This document shows positions 7,850 to 16,800 of a stretch of DNA of 64,000 bases, one piece after another. Made by a program: the position numbers and the translations under genes. The stretch is from Caldifarciminota bacterium UBA2202 (lineage in GTDB: Bacteria > Hydrothermota > 32-111): assembly GCA_002327905.1 (NCBI GenBank), contig DCUY01000104.1, positions 8,298-72,297 of the forward strand. The letters are read 5' to 3'. Positions within the stretch are counted from its first letter, which is position 1. Each line of letters begins with the position of its first letter. Below the pieces are notes generated by a model. It was not told the DNA's origin and did not search any database. It saw nothing but the letters and a program-made list of their open reading frames with translations.

Positions 7850-10800
7850 TTATCCGAACAGGATGTCATCCATTGATGAGCTCTCCGAAGAGGACTCCTT
7901 GGATGATTCACTCTCCATTTTTTTAAATGTTTTCTGAAATTCGCTTATCTGCCTCTCTTCTGCAAATTCTTTCACAGGAGATTTCTCAGAGGCAAAGTCA
8001 ACATGCTTGACTGCAGGCTTCGACAATGTCTCAAATATATCCTGTCTTTTTTCTTCAGGATGTTTTTCTCTTTGGAATACATCAGTTGTCTTTTTCGATG
8101 CCTCTTCTGATTTTCCCATCCGCAATTCTCTTATCTCTGACTGCAGAATTTTGTTCTCTCTTAACAATCTCTCTGATGTCTCCTCAAGTTCCCTTATTTT
8201 CATAATGCCGCCTGCAAAAGATTTCTCTTCAGGAATCCTCTTTGCATTTTCAAGCTCCAGTTCTTTTGTCTTCCTGTGAAGGGATTCGATCTCCTCTTTC
8301 GCTTTTACAATCTGATTGTTCGTTCTTTGAAGAGATTCTCTTAGCTCCTTATTCTCTGAAAACAATTTGATCATCTCCGCATCAGCCCCAGATTTATCCT
8401 TTTCTGATGCATTGACTTCAGTGAGGCGCTTATTCTCTTCCGTGAGAGTGTTTATTTCTTTTTCAATAGAATTCTTTTTCTTAGAAAGTTCTTCAAGGTG
8501 GAGATTCTCTGCGTCAAGTTTGGAATCAATCTGTTCTTTATCATCTGTCGCCTTCTTCAATTCTCTCTGAAGAGAGCTGTACTGTTCCTGCATCTGTTTT
8601 TCTATTTTTGCTATCTTAACCATCTTTTGAGTTGTATCTGAGAGTTCCTTTTTCAGATTTTCAAGTTTCACCTGATCATCCACAAATCCCTGTTGCATCT
8701 CTTGTCTCTTCGAACTCATGCGGGCTATCTCAGTGTTCTTCGATTTCAATTCCTCTGTAACACTGCTTAATTCCTTTCTGTATGTAAGCAGAGTCTTCTC
8801 CTTGTCTGAAAGTTCACTCTCAATGTTCTTTTTAATATTCTCTATTTTTTCTATTCCAAGAACAGCCGCAAGCTTCCTCTCCTGATTCTTTCTGAGAACA
8901 ATGATTTCATCCAGTTTGTTCTTTATTTTCAGAAGTTGATTGAGGCTCATTTTTGCTTCAATTACCTGAGGAGCATCATCCTGCAGAGGCTTGTATTCCC
9001 TTATATTGGGAAAATCAGTTTCGATTCTCTCCACCTTTTCATTAAGCTCCTCAAAATCCCTCTTCCTCTCTTCAATGATTGTTCTCGTCTTTATCTCTTC
9101 CGCTTTAAGCTCCTCTATCTCCTGTGCAAAACTCTCCTTCTGCAGTCTGACATCCTCTAAATCTACGGAAGCCATTTTTATGCTCATCTGCAAGCCGTTA
9201 AGCCTCTCCTGTGTCTCTTTCAATTCTGCTCCGCATTTGACTGCTTCCGACTCTTTTTCCTTCAGCCATTTTTCAAGTTCGTCTTTGTCTGACCTTAGGG
9301 AGACTGTCTCATTCTTCAGTTCTATCAGTTCTTCATCAAGAGCCTGCTTCTCCTTCTCCATATCTTCAATTGCAGAAGATACTCCCCTCATCCTGTCTTT
9401 AATCTCATTCTCTATATTGACCTCTCTGTCATGAAGCTTTGCAATTTTAGCATCCATTGACTCTATTTCTTTCTTCTTTGAATCAAATTCTTCATCTATA
9501 ATGGCAAGCTGTGTCTCAGCCTCTTCCATTTTAATTTTCATCTCGGAAAATGCTTTTTCTGAGGATTCGTTTTTGTCCTTAATTTGCTTTTCAATATCCT
9601 CAAGAATCTCTTCCTGCTCAAGCACTTCCAATTTATATTTGTCAATTTCATTCATTATGTGCGTCTTCTCTTCTGTCTTCTTTGCTATCTCCTCCACAAG
9701 TGTCTTTCTTTCAAGCTCTTTTCCGTTGAAATTAGCGAGTATCATTTCAGCATTGGCTTTTAATTTCTCAAGCTCGCTTTTGTCTTCAATTATACTCTCT
9801 TTCAAAGACGAATCCTCTTCCTTGAGATCTTTTATACTCTTATCCAGTTCAATTTTTTCTTTCCTTGTCTTTTCAATATCGTTTATTAGAGCAGTCTTTT
9901 GTTTCTCATACTCAGCCATTTCATTCTTAATCTCCACATATCTGTCGGAGAAACCCGTGTACTCCTTCATTATTTCATCAAGTTTGTTTTGATTCTGTTT
10001 TATTGAGGTCTTTATATTTTCGATTTTCTCGCTTTCGGATTCAACCTCTGCCTCAAGAATCTTTTTCTTCTTCTCATTGGAATTTACCAGAGTATCTATC
10101 TCATTGAAGTAGGATTCCCTGTCTTTTATCTGTTTCTCTTTGTCGGAAAGCATCTTAATCGCATTTTCATAATCCGTTCTTGCCCTCTTAACTTTCTCCT
10201 GATATTCACCAAGCTGTGTTTTTATCTGGTCATATTCCGATTTTGATTCCTGCAGTTCTTTCTCAACCGACTCTTTCTCCTTCTTGATTTTATCTCTTTC
10301 CTTTTCATTCTGAGAAGTCTGATTCTTAATCTCCTCAGAATGCTTCTTTAACTCCTTTATCTTCTCTCCAATGTCCATCTCCTGATTCAGAGTCTTTCCC
10401 ATTCCTGATTCAAGATTGTTCAAATATTCTCTCTTATCGCTTATTTTTCCTTCAAGGTCTTTAAGAGTATTCTTTTCTTCTTCAATTTTCTTTAATAAGA
10501 TATCCTGCTCTTTCTTCGCCTTTTCAATTACTGTCCTTGTCTCCCTCTCCTGCTCTTTGTACTCCTCAAAATTGCTTTCAAGGTCAGAGCGCGATTTTTT
10601 CAGGTCTTCAATTGACTTTTTCAGAAAATTCAATTCATTCTCTGATTTTTCCTTTTCAAGTTTTATCTGATTAAGGTTAGTTCCCTCTCTGTCAATTTTG
10701 GATTTTGCCTCTCTAATCAATTCTTCAAATTCCTTTTTCTCTTTTATTGCAGTTTCAATACCATCATTGAGAGTCTGTTTATTATTTTTCTTTTCTTCAA

Positions 10801-12127
10801 CTTCCTTTTTTATCTTCTGATATTCCGAGTCAACCTGATACAGTTTGTCGGCAGATTCTTTTTCAAGGAGTTCAAGTTTTGTTTTCTGCTTTTTATACTC
10901 CTCCGATATTCTTGATAATTGGCCTTTCTCCCTTTCTATATCCCTTCTGACGGCATTTAATTGTCTGCCATTGTCAGCAATTTTTTCGCGCAGTTCCTTC
11001 TCTTCGACTGATTTCTTCATTATTATCGAGACCAATTCGTTCAAACTCTCTTCATCTGCCTTTATTGTGGCAGTATCTAAAATTCTGTTTTCAACTGCAG
11101 GTTTTACAGTATCGGAGTCAAAATCGACCATCTCCTCTTTTCTTCCGAAATTGTCGGTCTCTTCAACAAGAGTCTCTTTTGCCGGTTCCTCTTCGGGAGT
11201 CATATCAATCGCATCAAGCATGTCAGAAAGCCCCTCTGTTTCAATTTTGTCTGACATACTCTCTTTTTCCGCAACCGCAGATTCCTCCTCAGTAATTGAA
11301 GCACCTTCTTTTAAGTCATCCAAAGAAATTTCTTTTATTTGCTCTGTTTCAATTATCCGAGAAGCGGCTTTTGGCTCTTCTATCATTGTTTCAGTCTTAT
11401 CTTCTTCAGTTTCAAGAACTATTTCTTCAGAGTCCCCGATTTTTATGTCAGTCGGAGCATCTGCATCCAAATCGACATCTTTTATATATGTCACATCATT
11501 ATCTTCGCTTTCAAGCTTCCCTATTCCGTCCACAAGAGAATCAAGAGATTCTGTCTCCATAATACTTTCAGCTGACTTGACTTCCTGTTCAATGCCGCTC
11601 TGTTCAGGCATCTTCTCCTCTTTCTCTGCTTCAGTCCTTTTTATTTCCGGTGTTTCATCATTAATTTCAATCCCAAGATGAGTTTCTTCCTGAACCGCAT
11701 CCAGAGAATCAGTCAAATCCATTAAATCCGAAAGGGTATTCTCTAAATTGTCTTCATTCTCTTCTTTTTTAATTTCTTCCGCAGAGACAGAGAGTCCTTC
11801 AGTTTTAGATTCATCAGCATCCTGCGCTGAAGCTTTATTGTCCTGCATTTCATCTATTGAATCAAGCATATCCGTGAGGGAATCTATGGATGATTCATCA
11901 GTCTCCGCTTGTGTTTGAGAATCAAGATCGGAAATTATATCCTCCAAACCTGAAGAGATATCTTCAATTGTCTCATCTTGGCTATCCGTCTTGTCCTGCT
12001 TGAGCACAGCTCTCTCTTTTCTGTCTAAGGAAGCGGGTTTTATCCCGCGCCTTTTCTTTTTCAGGACAATCGGCGCAGATTTTTTATCGGATTTTTTTTC
12101 ATCGTCTCCGTTTTTCTTAAAAAACAT
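7850..12127 (-). CDS. 1425-residue coiled-coil protein with acidic repeat-bearing N-terminus, function unknown
   Basis: Not recognised as a named family. The first 55 residues are basic and lysine-rich (KKKRRG near 23-28). Residues about 55-360 are acidic and probably disordered, with a recurring short amphipathic element: LEDIISDLD, LTDMLDSID, LSDLMDL, LDSLVDGIG and LSDMLDAID. From about 360 to 1330 the sequence is a nearly unbroken heptad-rich coiled coil (Glu/Lys/Leu rich, many EEL/KEL units), without SMC-type Walker motifs, so it is not an SMC ATPase. The C-terminus is serine-rich and ends SSSMDDILFG, resembling the N-terminal element again. No signal peptide or membrane segment, so probably a cytoplasmic scaffold or filament. 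It lies between xerC-like and neuA-like genes with 2-11 nt gaps. Confidence 0.85.
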   Translation of the reverse strand: MFFKKNGDDEKKSDKKSAPIVLKKKRRGIKPASLDRKERAVLKQDKTDSQDETIEDISSGLEDIISDLDSQTQAETDESSIDSLTDMLDSIDEMQDNKASAQDADESKTEGLSVSAEEIKKEENEDNLENTLSDLMDLTDSLDAVQEETHLGIEINDETPEIKRTEAEKEEKMPEQSGIEQEVKSAESIMETESLDSLVDGIGKLESEDNDVTYIKDVDLDADAPTDIKIGDSEEIVLETEEDKTETMIEEPKAASRIIETEQIKEISLDDLKEGASITEEESAVAEKESMSDKIETEGLSDMLDAIDMTPEEEPAKETLVEETDNFGRKEEMVDFDSDTVKPAVENRILDTATIKADEESLNELVSIIMKKSVEEKELREKIADNGRQLNAVRRDIEREKGQLSRISEEYKKQKTKLELLEKESADKLYQVDSEYQKIKKEVEEKKNNKQTLNDGIETAIKEKKEFEELIREAKSKIDREGTNLNQIKLEKEKSENELNFLKKSIEDLKKSRSDLESNFEEYKEQERETRTVIEKAKKEQDILLKKIEEEKNTLKDLEGKISDKREYLNNLESGMGKTLNQEMDIGEKIKELKKHSEEIKNQTSQNEKERDKIKKEKESVEKELQESKSEYDQIKTQLGEYQEKVKRARTDYENAIKMLSDKEKQIKDRESYFNEIDTLVNSNEKKKKILEAEVESESEKIENIKTSIKQNQNKLDEIMKEYTGFSDRYVEIKNEMAEYEKQKTALINDIEKTRKEKIELDKSIKDLKEEDSSLKESIIEDKSELEKLKANAEMILANFNGKELERKTLVEEIAKKTEEKTHIMNEIDKYKLEVLEQEEILEDIEKQIKDKNESSEKAFSEMKIKMEEAETQLAIIDEEFDSKKKEIESMDAKIAKLHDREVNIENEIKDRMRGVSSAIEDMEKEKQALDEELIELKNETVSLRSDKDELEKWLKEKESEAVKCGAELKETQERLNGLQMSIKMASVDLEDVRLQKESFAQEIEELKAEEIKTRTIIEERKRDFEELNEKVERIETDFPNIREYKPLQDDAPQVIEAKMSLNQLLKIKNKLDEIIVLRKNQERKLAAVLGIEKIENIKKNIESELSDKEKTLLTYRKELSSVTEELKSKNTEIARMSSKRQEMQQGFVDDQVKLENLKKELSDTTQKMVKIAKIEKQMQEQYSSLQRELKKATDDKEQIDSKLDAENLHLEELSKKKNSIEKEINTLTEENKRLTEVNASEKDKSGADAEMIKLFSENKELRESLQRTNNQIVKAKEEIESLHRKTKELELENAKRIPEEKSFAGGIMKIRELEETSERLLRENKILQSEIRELRMGKSEEASKKTTDVFQREKHPEEKRQDIFETLSKPAVKHVDFASEKSPVKEFAEERQISEFQKTFKKMESESSKESSSESSSMDDILFG

Positions 12128-12138
12128 AAATCCCCCTT

Positions 12139-13032
12139 TTAACTTCTGGGATGATATGCATTATAAATCTCTTTTATGAATTTTCTGCTCACATGAGTGT
12201 AAATTTCAGTAGTGATAATGCTTGAATGCCCCAGCATCTCCTGAACTGACCTGAGGTCCGCTCCTCCTTCAAGAAGATGAGTCGCGAATGAATGTCTTAA
12301 AATATGCGGGTGAAGATGAATCTTCAGACCTGCCTTTATCGACCTCTCCTTGAGTATGTTCCACACTGACATTCTGCTGAGCTGTCCGCCGAATCTGTTA
12401 AGGAAAAGATATTTTGACTGTTTGGAATTTAAAACAGGCCTTGAAGAAGCAAGATAATTATTAATCGCCTTTATTGCAGTTGAGCTTATAGGTATTATCC
12501 TCTCCTTCATTCTTTTTCCGAGAACAATGACAAACTCTTCTTTGAAATTTATTGATTCCATTGTGAGATTGACTGACTCGGAGACCCTCAGACCGCATGC
12601 GTAAATTGTTTCAAGAAGAGCTCTGTCCCTTAAAGACATCCAGTCATCTCCCGATATTGATTCAAGAAGCAGATTTATCTCCTCCATTGTCATTGAATCC
12701 GGAAGATTCTTATTCAGTTTCGGGGTCTCAATATTCTCCGACGGATTTTTTTCTATTTTGCCTTCAGAGAGGAGAAACATGAAAAAATTCTTTATGCTTG
12801 TCAGTTTTCTTGATAGTGTCGTATGCTTCGCGTCAAGGTCAAGCAGACTCTTCATGAAAGACATTATATCTTCCGATTCAGTTTTTTGAATATCCGTATT
12901 CTTCTCTTTCAAGTATTCCATAAACTGCTTTATATCCTTTAAATAAAATTCCACAGTCTCTTTTGAGCAGTTTCTCTCAGAGAGAAGATATGAGGAATAC
13001 TCTTTAAGTATTGAAATGTCAAAAGATTTCAT
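12139..13032 (-). CDS. XerC/XerD-family tyrosine recombinase
   Basis: A site-specific recombinase of about 297 residues. The SAM-like N-terminal DNA-binding domain covers about the first 90 residues. The catalytic set is visible: Arg in ACGLRVSE, His/Arg in HPHILRH, His in LGHSSI and the nucleophile Tyr in IYTHVS near the end. It is full length, as for chromosomal XerC/XerD that resolve chromosome dimers at dif. I chose the ATG at 13032 because GAGGAAG lies 5 nt before it; a start at 13062 would overlap the upstream gene by 44 nt. It shares an operon with two metallo-beta-lactamase-fold genes and the coiled-coil gene. No dif-like site was found here. Confidence 0.9.
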   Translation of the reverse strand: MKSFDISILKEYSSYLLSERNCSKETVEFYLKDIKQFMEYLKEKNTDIQKTESEDIMSFMKSLLDLDAKHTTLSRKLTSIKNFFMFLLSEGKIEKNPSENIETPKLNKNLPDSMTMEEINLLLESISGDDWMSLRDRALLETIYACGLRVSESVNLTMESINFKEEFVIVLGKRMKERIIPISSTAIKAINNYLASSRPVLNSKQSKYLFLNRFGGQLSRMSVWNILKERSIKAGLKIHLHPHILRHSFATHLLEGGADLRSVQEMLGHSSIITTEIYTHVSRKFIKEIYNAYHPRS

Positions 13033-14395
13033 ACGAACTTCCTCTGCTTGGAATCTCCACATTATTGTATCCGTTCATTTTCAGACTATTGGTAAATGCA
13101 TCCATCTGGCTTGATTCGCCGTGGACCAAGAATATCTTCTCAGGAGTTGTCTCCTTTACATGCCTCATCAGGTCGTTTTTATCAGCATGCGCGCTGTATT
13201 CATTCATTATGTAAACATCAGCTCTCACCTGAAACTCTTCAGAGAATATCCTCACCCTCTTTTCATGGTCTGCTATTCTTCTTCCAAGTGTGTTTTCAGC
13301 CATAAATCCTGTTATCAGAATTGTATTTTTTTTGTCTGTTATATTGTGCTTCAGATGATGCAGGATTCTCCCTGCTTCGCACATTCCGCTTGAGGATATT
13401 ATTATGGACGGCTTCTTAAGCATATTCAGCATCTTTGAATCTTCCACTTCGGTTATATAGTGGAGATTTTCAAATTCAAAGGGATTCTGATTATTATTGA
13501 ATAATTCCATCATCTCTTTATCATAGCATTCAGGATGATTCTTAAAAACATCAGTCGCATTTGAACTGAGAGGAGAGTCGACATATATTCCTATTTTCGG
13601 GATTCTGTCATCCTTCTGCAGATTAAAAATGTCAAAGAGCAATTCCTGTGTGCGGCCCACAGAGAATGACGGAACTACAAGATTTCCCTTTTTCCCTCTG
13701 GTCTCTTCAATTATTCTTTTCAGCTCATCCTGAGACATCTGAATATTTTTATGGCTACGATCTCCGTAAGTGGTTTCCGTTATCAGAATTTCCACATCAC
13801 CCACTCTGTCCGGATTTCTTATTACAGGCATGTGCTCCCTTCCAAGGTCGCCTGTAAAAAGAATTTTCTTGCCCTTGAGTTCGAAAAGTATCTGAGCTGA
13901 CCCGAGAATGTGGCCTGCCTCTATAAAAGAGAATTTCAGATCATTGTCAATATTTATGGTTTTGTAGTAGCTGATTCCTTTTATGTGCTCTATCGCATGC
14001 TCTGCATCCCGAACTGTATAAAGCGGCTCCTTTAAAGGCTCATTCTTTTTTTTCAGCTTTTTATTAAGGTATTCAATATCCTTCTCATGAATATGTCCGC
14101 TGTCTCTCAGCATCAAATCGAGAAGGTCGCGCGTCGCATCTGTTGAAATAATGTCTCTGTTGTATCCCTGTTTTACGAGGTTCGGCAGATTGCCGCTGTG
14201 GTCTATATGGGCATGTGATATTATAACCATATCTATTGATTTCGGATCAAAGGGGAAATTTTTATTTATCTCTTCGCTCTCGCTCCTTCTCCCCTGATGA
14301 AGTCCGCACTCCACAAGAATCTTCTTTGAATTATGCTCTATTAAGAACATGGAACCTGTCACTGTGCGCGTTGCTCCGAAAAATGTTATTTTCAT
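13019..14395 (-). CDS. MBL-fold/beta-CASP RNase (CPSF/YSH1-like)
   Basis: A 458-residue metallo-beta-lactamase plus beta-CASP protein. The zinc motif HAHIDH is at 61-66, an ETTYGDRSH block follows the GDLG aspartate, and the beta-CASP part includes SSSGMCEAGR, HHLKHN and the C-terminal VHGE motif. Bacterial members of this family are RNA-processing exo/endonucleases. It abuts the smaller MBL gene upstream by 1 nt and overlaps xerC by 14 nt, so it is translationally coupled. Family and fold are sure; the RNA substrate cannot be told from sequence. Confidence 0.9.
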   Translation of the reverse strand: MKITFFGATRTVTGSMFLIEHNSKKILVECGLHQGRRSESEEINKNFPFDPKSIDMVIISHAHIDHSGNLPNLVKQGYNRDIISTDATRDLLDLMLRDSGHIHEKDIEYLNKKLKKKNEPLKEPLYTVRDAEHAIEHIKGISYYKTINIDNDLKFSFIEAGHILGSAQILFELKGKKILFTGDLGREHMPVIRNPDRVGDVEILITETTYGDRSHKNIQMSQDELKRIIEETRGKKGNLVVPSFSVGRTQELLFDIFNLQKDDRIPKIGIYVDSPLSSNATDVFKNHPECYDKEMMELFNNNQNPFEFENLHYITEVEDSKMLNMLKKPSIIISSSGMCEAGRILHHLKHNITDKKNTILITGFMAENTLGRRIADHEKRVRIFSEEFQVRADVYIMNEYSAHADKNDLMRHVKETTPEKIFLVHGESSQMDAFTNSLKMNGYNNVEIPSRGSSYEIF

Positions 14396-14396
14396 A

Positions 14397-15065
14397 TCAG
14401 TACCTGTAAAGAAATATTTTCTTCATGCTGTTTTCAAATAAGAGTTTTTTACCGCATTCTCCGTGCCCCGGATATATCATTGAATCCATCTTCAGTGCTG
14501 TCCAGAAAGATCGCACTGAAGCGACTAACTGGAGAGAGTCGCCGCCCGGAAGGTCTGTCCTTCCAAGTCCTTCTGTAAAAATCAAATCCCCTGAGAAAAA
14601 GAAATTTCCTGTTATTAAAGTGATTGAGCCGGGAGTATGACCCGGAGTCTCTTTTACAAAAAACCTGTTCTCCCCAAGTTCAAGATGGTCATTATTCTTA
14701 AGCACTATATCGCTTTTTGGCGACACATAGGATATGCCGACAAATTCGGACATGTTCAGAGCGGGTGATGTCAGGTATTCCGCATCCTCAGCTCCAATGC
14801 ATATCAAAGGATTATATTTCTCCTTCAAAAACTTATTGCCTGAAATATGGTCAAAGTGCCCGTGCGTATTTACTATGTATTTGACAGTCAATTCCCTCTC
14901 GTCAAGGTATTTTGAAATCGCCTTTCCGTCCGCAGGGTCTATCACTATGCAAGTATTATCCGGAGTGTTGCTTATTATATGGGTATTGGTGTCAATCTCA
15001 CCGTTTAATATGGTATCTATCCTAAAACTCGCATTAAGGTTTCTCATAACCTTAAATAATATCAT
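14397..15065 (-). CDS. MBL-fold metallohydrolase (glyoxalase II-like)
   Basis: A metallo-beta-lactamase-fold hydrolase of 216-222 residues. THGHFDH (67-73) is the zinc-binding motif, followed by the conserved TPGHTPGS, FSGDLIF and YPGHGE blocks of the GloB/hydroxyacylglutathione hydrolase-like subgroup. Many such proteins are thioesterases whose true substrate is unknown. It is the first gene of the long minus-strand operon that runs to the window edge. Two ATGs are possible (15065 and 15047); a TTGAAA/TATTAT promoter-like pair surrounds the first, which favours the second. The 170 nt upstream (15066-15235) are AT-rich and hold no other recognisable element. Confidence 0.85.
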   Translation of the reverse strand: MILFKVMRNLNASFRIDTILNGEIDTNTHIISNTPDNTCIVIDPADGKAISKYLDERELTVKYIVNTHGHFDHISGNKFLKEKYNPLICIGAEDAEYLTSPALNMSEFVGISYVSPKSDIVLKNNDHLELGENRFFVKETPGHTPGSITLITGNFFFSGDLIFTEGLGRTDLPGGDSLQLVASVRSFWTALKMDSMIYPGHGECGKKLLFENSMKKIFLYRY

Positions 15066-15235
15066 ATATTTATATTATTTCAAGATAAATTTATACAAAT
15101 GAATTGTCGAACAAAACTGACCGTATTATGTAAAGTTGAAATGAATAAAATTGAATCTTAAAAGCATATTTTAAATCTAATATAATTTTCACTTTTTTAT
15201 GACAATGATATCTATTATAAATTTATATTGTATTT

Positions 15236-16729
15236 TTATCTTATCAAAAAATGCTTTTCTTTGATTGTTCTATTATTCTCTTTCAGTTTTATAAAGTATA
15301 TCCCGTTCTTCAAGTGTCTGATGTCTGTTTTGTGCGTTCCGCTTGCTTTTGATTCTTCTTTGATTACCTCTCTGCCTGATATGTCATAAACTGTCAATGT
15401 GCCTTGTGTATTTGTATTCCATATTATGTATTGATTTTGTATTTGCATTTTTAGCTCATGGCTCACAGCGCATGGCACAAGGTTTTTTGCGCACGGCTCA
15501 TGGCTCTCTTCTATCCCATTCACTGCCACCGAGTCTTCAAAGATTCTTGTGCATTCATCTCCAACACTCTGGCCGCAGCCGCTGAAGATTATCTCATCAT
15601 AGCCGTTCTTATTAAAGTCATGACACTTTATATGGCTCTGGATTGTATTGTATGTAGGGTCAGTGTATTCCCAGCTCATTTCAAACTGATTGTCTCCTGT
15701 TGACTCCCATACCTCTATATGTCTCCCGCCACATATCACAAGTTCATTCAAACTATCCCCATCAACATCTCCATAATCCATATCCCCTGCATACACTAAG
15801 CTGTAATCTGTATCTACTTCAAAGTCTCTTCTCCATATTGTATCATACACTCCCGTGCCGCTTGTGTCCTCATAAATTATAAATGCATAAGAATTAGGTG
15901 GACCTAAATAATTTAGTTGATATTTCATTATCTCATTTGTTCCATCTCTGTCTATATCAGGTAATATCAATAGCGCCCTAGATCCATATCCTCCTTCAGT
16001 TAATGAATCCTGTTTTATGAAAGTGGTATCTGATAAATTTTCTGATTCAAAGAAATACAAATAATTCTCCGGTGATGTTATCACCATCTCTGTTAATCCA
16101 TTTCCATCTATATCACCAATATCCATTGCACTTTGTACTCTTGTACTTTCTGCAAATGTATTCAATATTTCATACTGATTATCTCCCGTACAGGTAAAAT
16201 AATACCAGCCATAACCATTAGTCGGTGTTGTTATTTCAGGTATGCCTCCACCATAAATCCTTTCTATTCCATCACCTTTTAGATTGTTGGAAATGCTTAA
16301 GTAATAAACAGATCTATACAGTGTATCGGATTGCCATACTAAATTGTCAAAAAATGATGTGCTGTCAATCTGCTCTAATATCATCAGATGCATATATTCA
16401 TCATCTCCTGGCATCCCAATAAGCAAATCTTTGAGTCCATCTTGATCAAAGTTACCAGTGCCTGAAGTCCATATAAGATTCGTATCTACAATGGAATCAA
16501 TCAATACATAAGTATTTTCACTTTGGTATTCATAAAATAATATTTTTCGTCCATTATTTATTATAAGCTCTTCATCAAAATCATTATTGTAATCAGATAT
16601 TTGTTGTCTTGTAAAAGACATACTTGGATGCACCCCTCTCTGTATATAACTTATCTCTTCAAATGATTCTGCGCGTGTTTTCAAGAATAAGCATAATGTA
16701 ATAAAAAACAATAATCTAAATATTTTCAT
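15236..16729 (-). CDS. Secreted FG-GAP/VCBS-repeat protein with T9SS-type C-terminal sorting domain
   Basis: An exported protein of about 497 residues with an N-terminal signal peptide (KIFRLLFFITLCLFL). The body has at least four FG-GAP/VCBS-type calcium-binding loops: DIDGNGLTEM, DIDRDGTNEI, DVDGDSLNEL and DFNKNGYDEI, as in integrin-like beta-propellers. The C-terminus (VYDISGREV then GIYFIKLKENN) is a Por/type IX secretion sorting domain. I prefer the ATG at 16729 because AGG lies 6 nt upstream in the sequence that would otherwise encode MRKK. The linker before the sorting domain (HEPCAKNLVPCAVSHE) is encoded by a cysteine-rich repeat-like insertion (15453-15505). Function of the propeller is unknown. 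Confidence 0.85.
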   Translation of the reverse strand: MKIFRLLFFITLCLFLKTRAESFEEISYIQRGVHPSMSFTRQQISDYNNDFDEELIINNGRKILFYEYQSENTYVLIDSIVDTNLIWTSGTGNFDQDGLKDLLIGMPGDDEYMHLMILEQIDSTSFFDNLVWQSDTLYRSVYYLSISNNLKGDGIERIYGGGIPEITTPTNGYGWYYFTCTGDNQYEILNTFAESTRVQSAMDIGDIDGNGLTEMVITSPENYLYFFESENLSDTTFIKQDSLTEGGYGSRALLILPDIDRDGTNEIMKYQLNYLGPPNSYAFIIYEDTSGTGVYDTIWRRDFEVDTDYSLVYAGDMDYGDVDGDSLNELVICGGRHIEVWESTGDNQFEMSWEYTDPTYNTIQSHIKCHDFNKNGYDEIIFSGCGQSVGDECTRIFEDSVAVNGIEESHEPCAKNLVPCAVSHELKMQIQNQYIIWNTNTQGTLTVYDISGREVIKEESKASGTHKTDIRHLKNGIYFIKLKENNRTIKEKHFLIR

Positions 16730-16750
16730 TTTTTTCCTCATATAATAATG

Positions 16751-16782
16751 GAGCGGAATAAATCAATTAATTTATTCCGCTC
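16751..16782 (-). terminator. 13-bp stem-loop between the two T9SS-substrate genes
   Basis: GAGCGGAATAAAT and its exact complement ATTTATTCCGCTC form a 13-bp stem with a 6-nt loop, between the stop of the 996-residue secreted protein and the start of the next gene. The following U-tract is weak, so it may attenuate rather than fully stop transcription. Confidence 0.6.
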
Positions 16783-16800
16783 TCATTAATTAGTGTTTTG

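Noticed and set aside
10845..11681. Long plus-strand open frame (278 codons) and many others opposite the coiled-coil gene
   Set aside because: Antisense shadow of the Glu/Lys-rich coiled-coil gene; composition is Ser/Phe/Leu biased, no ribosome site and no family match.
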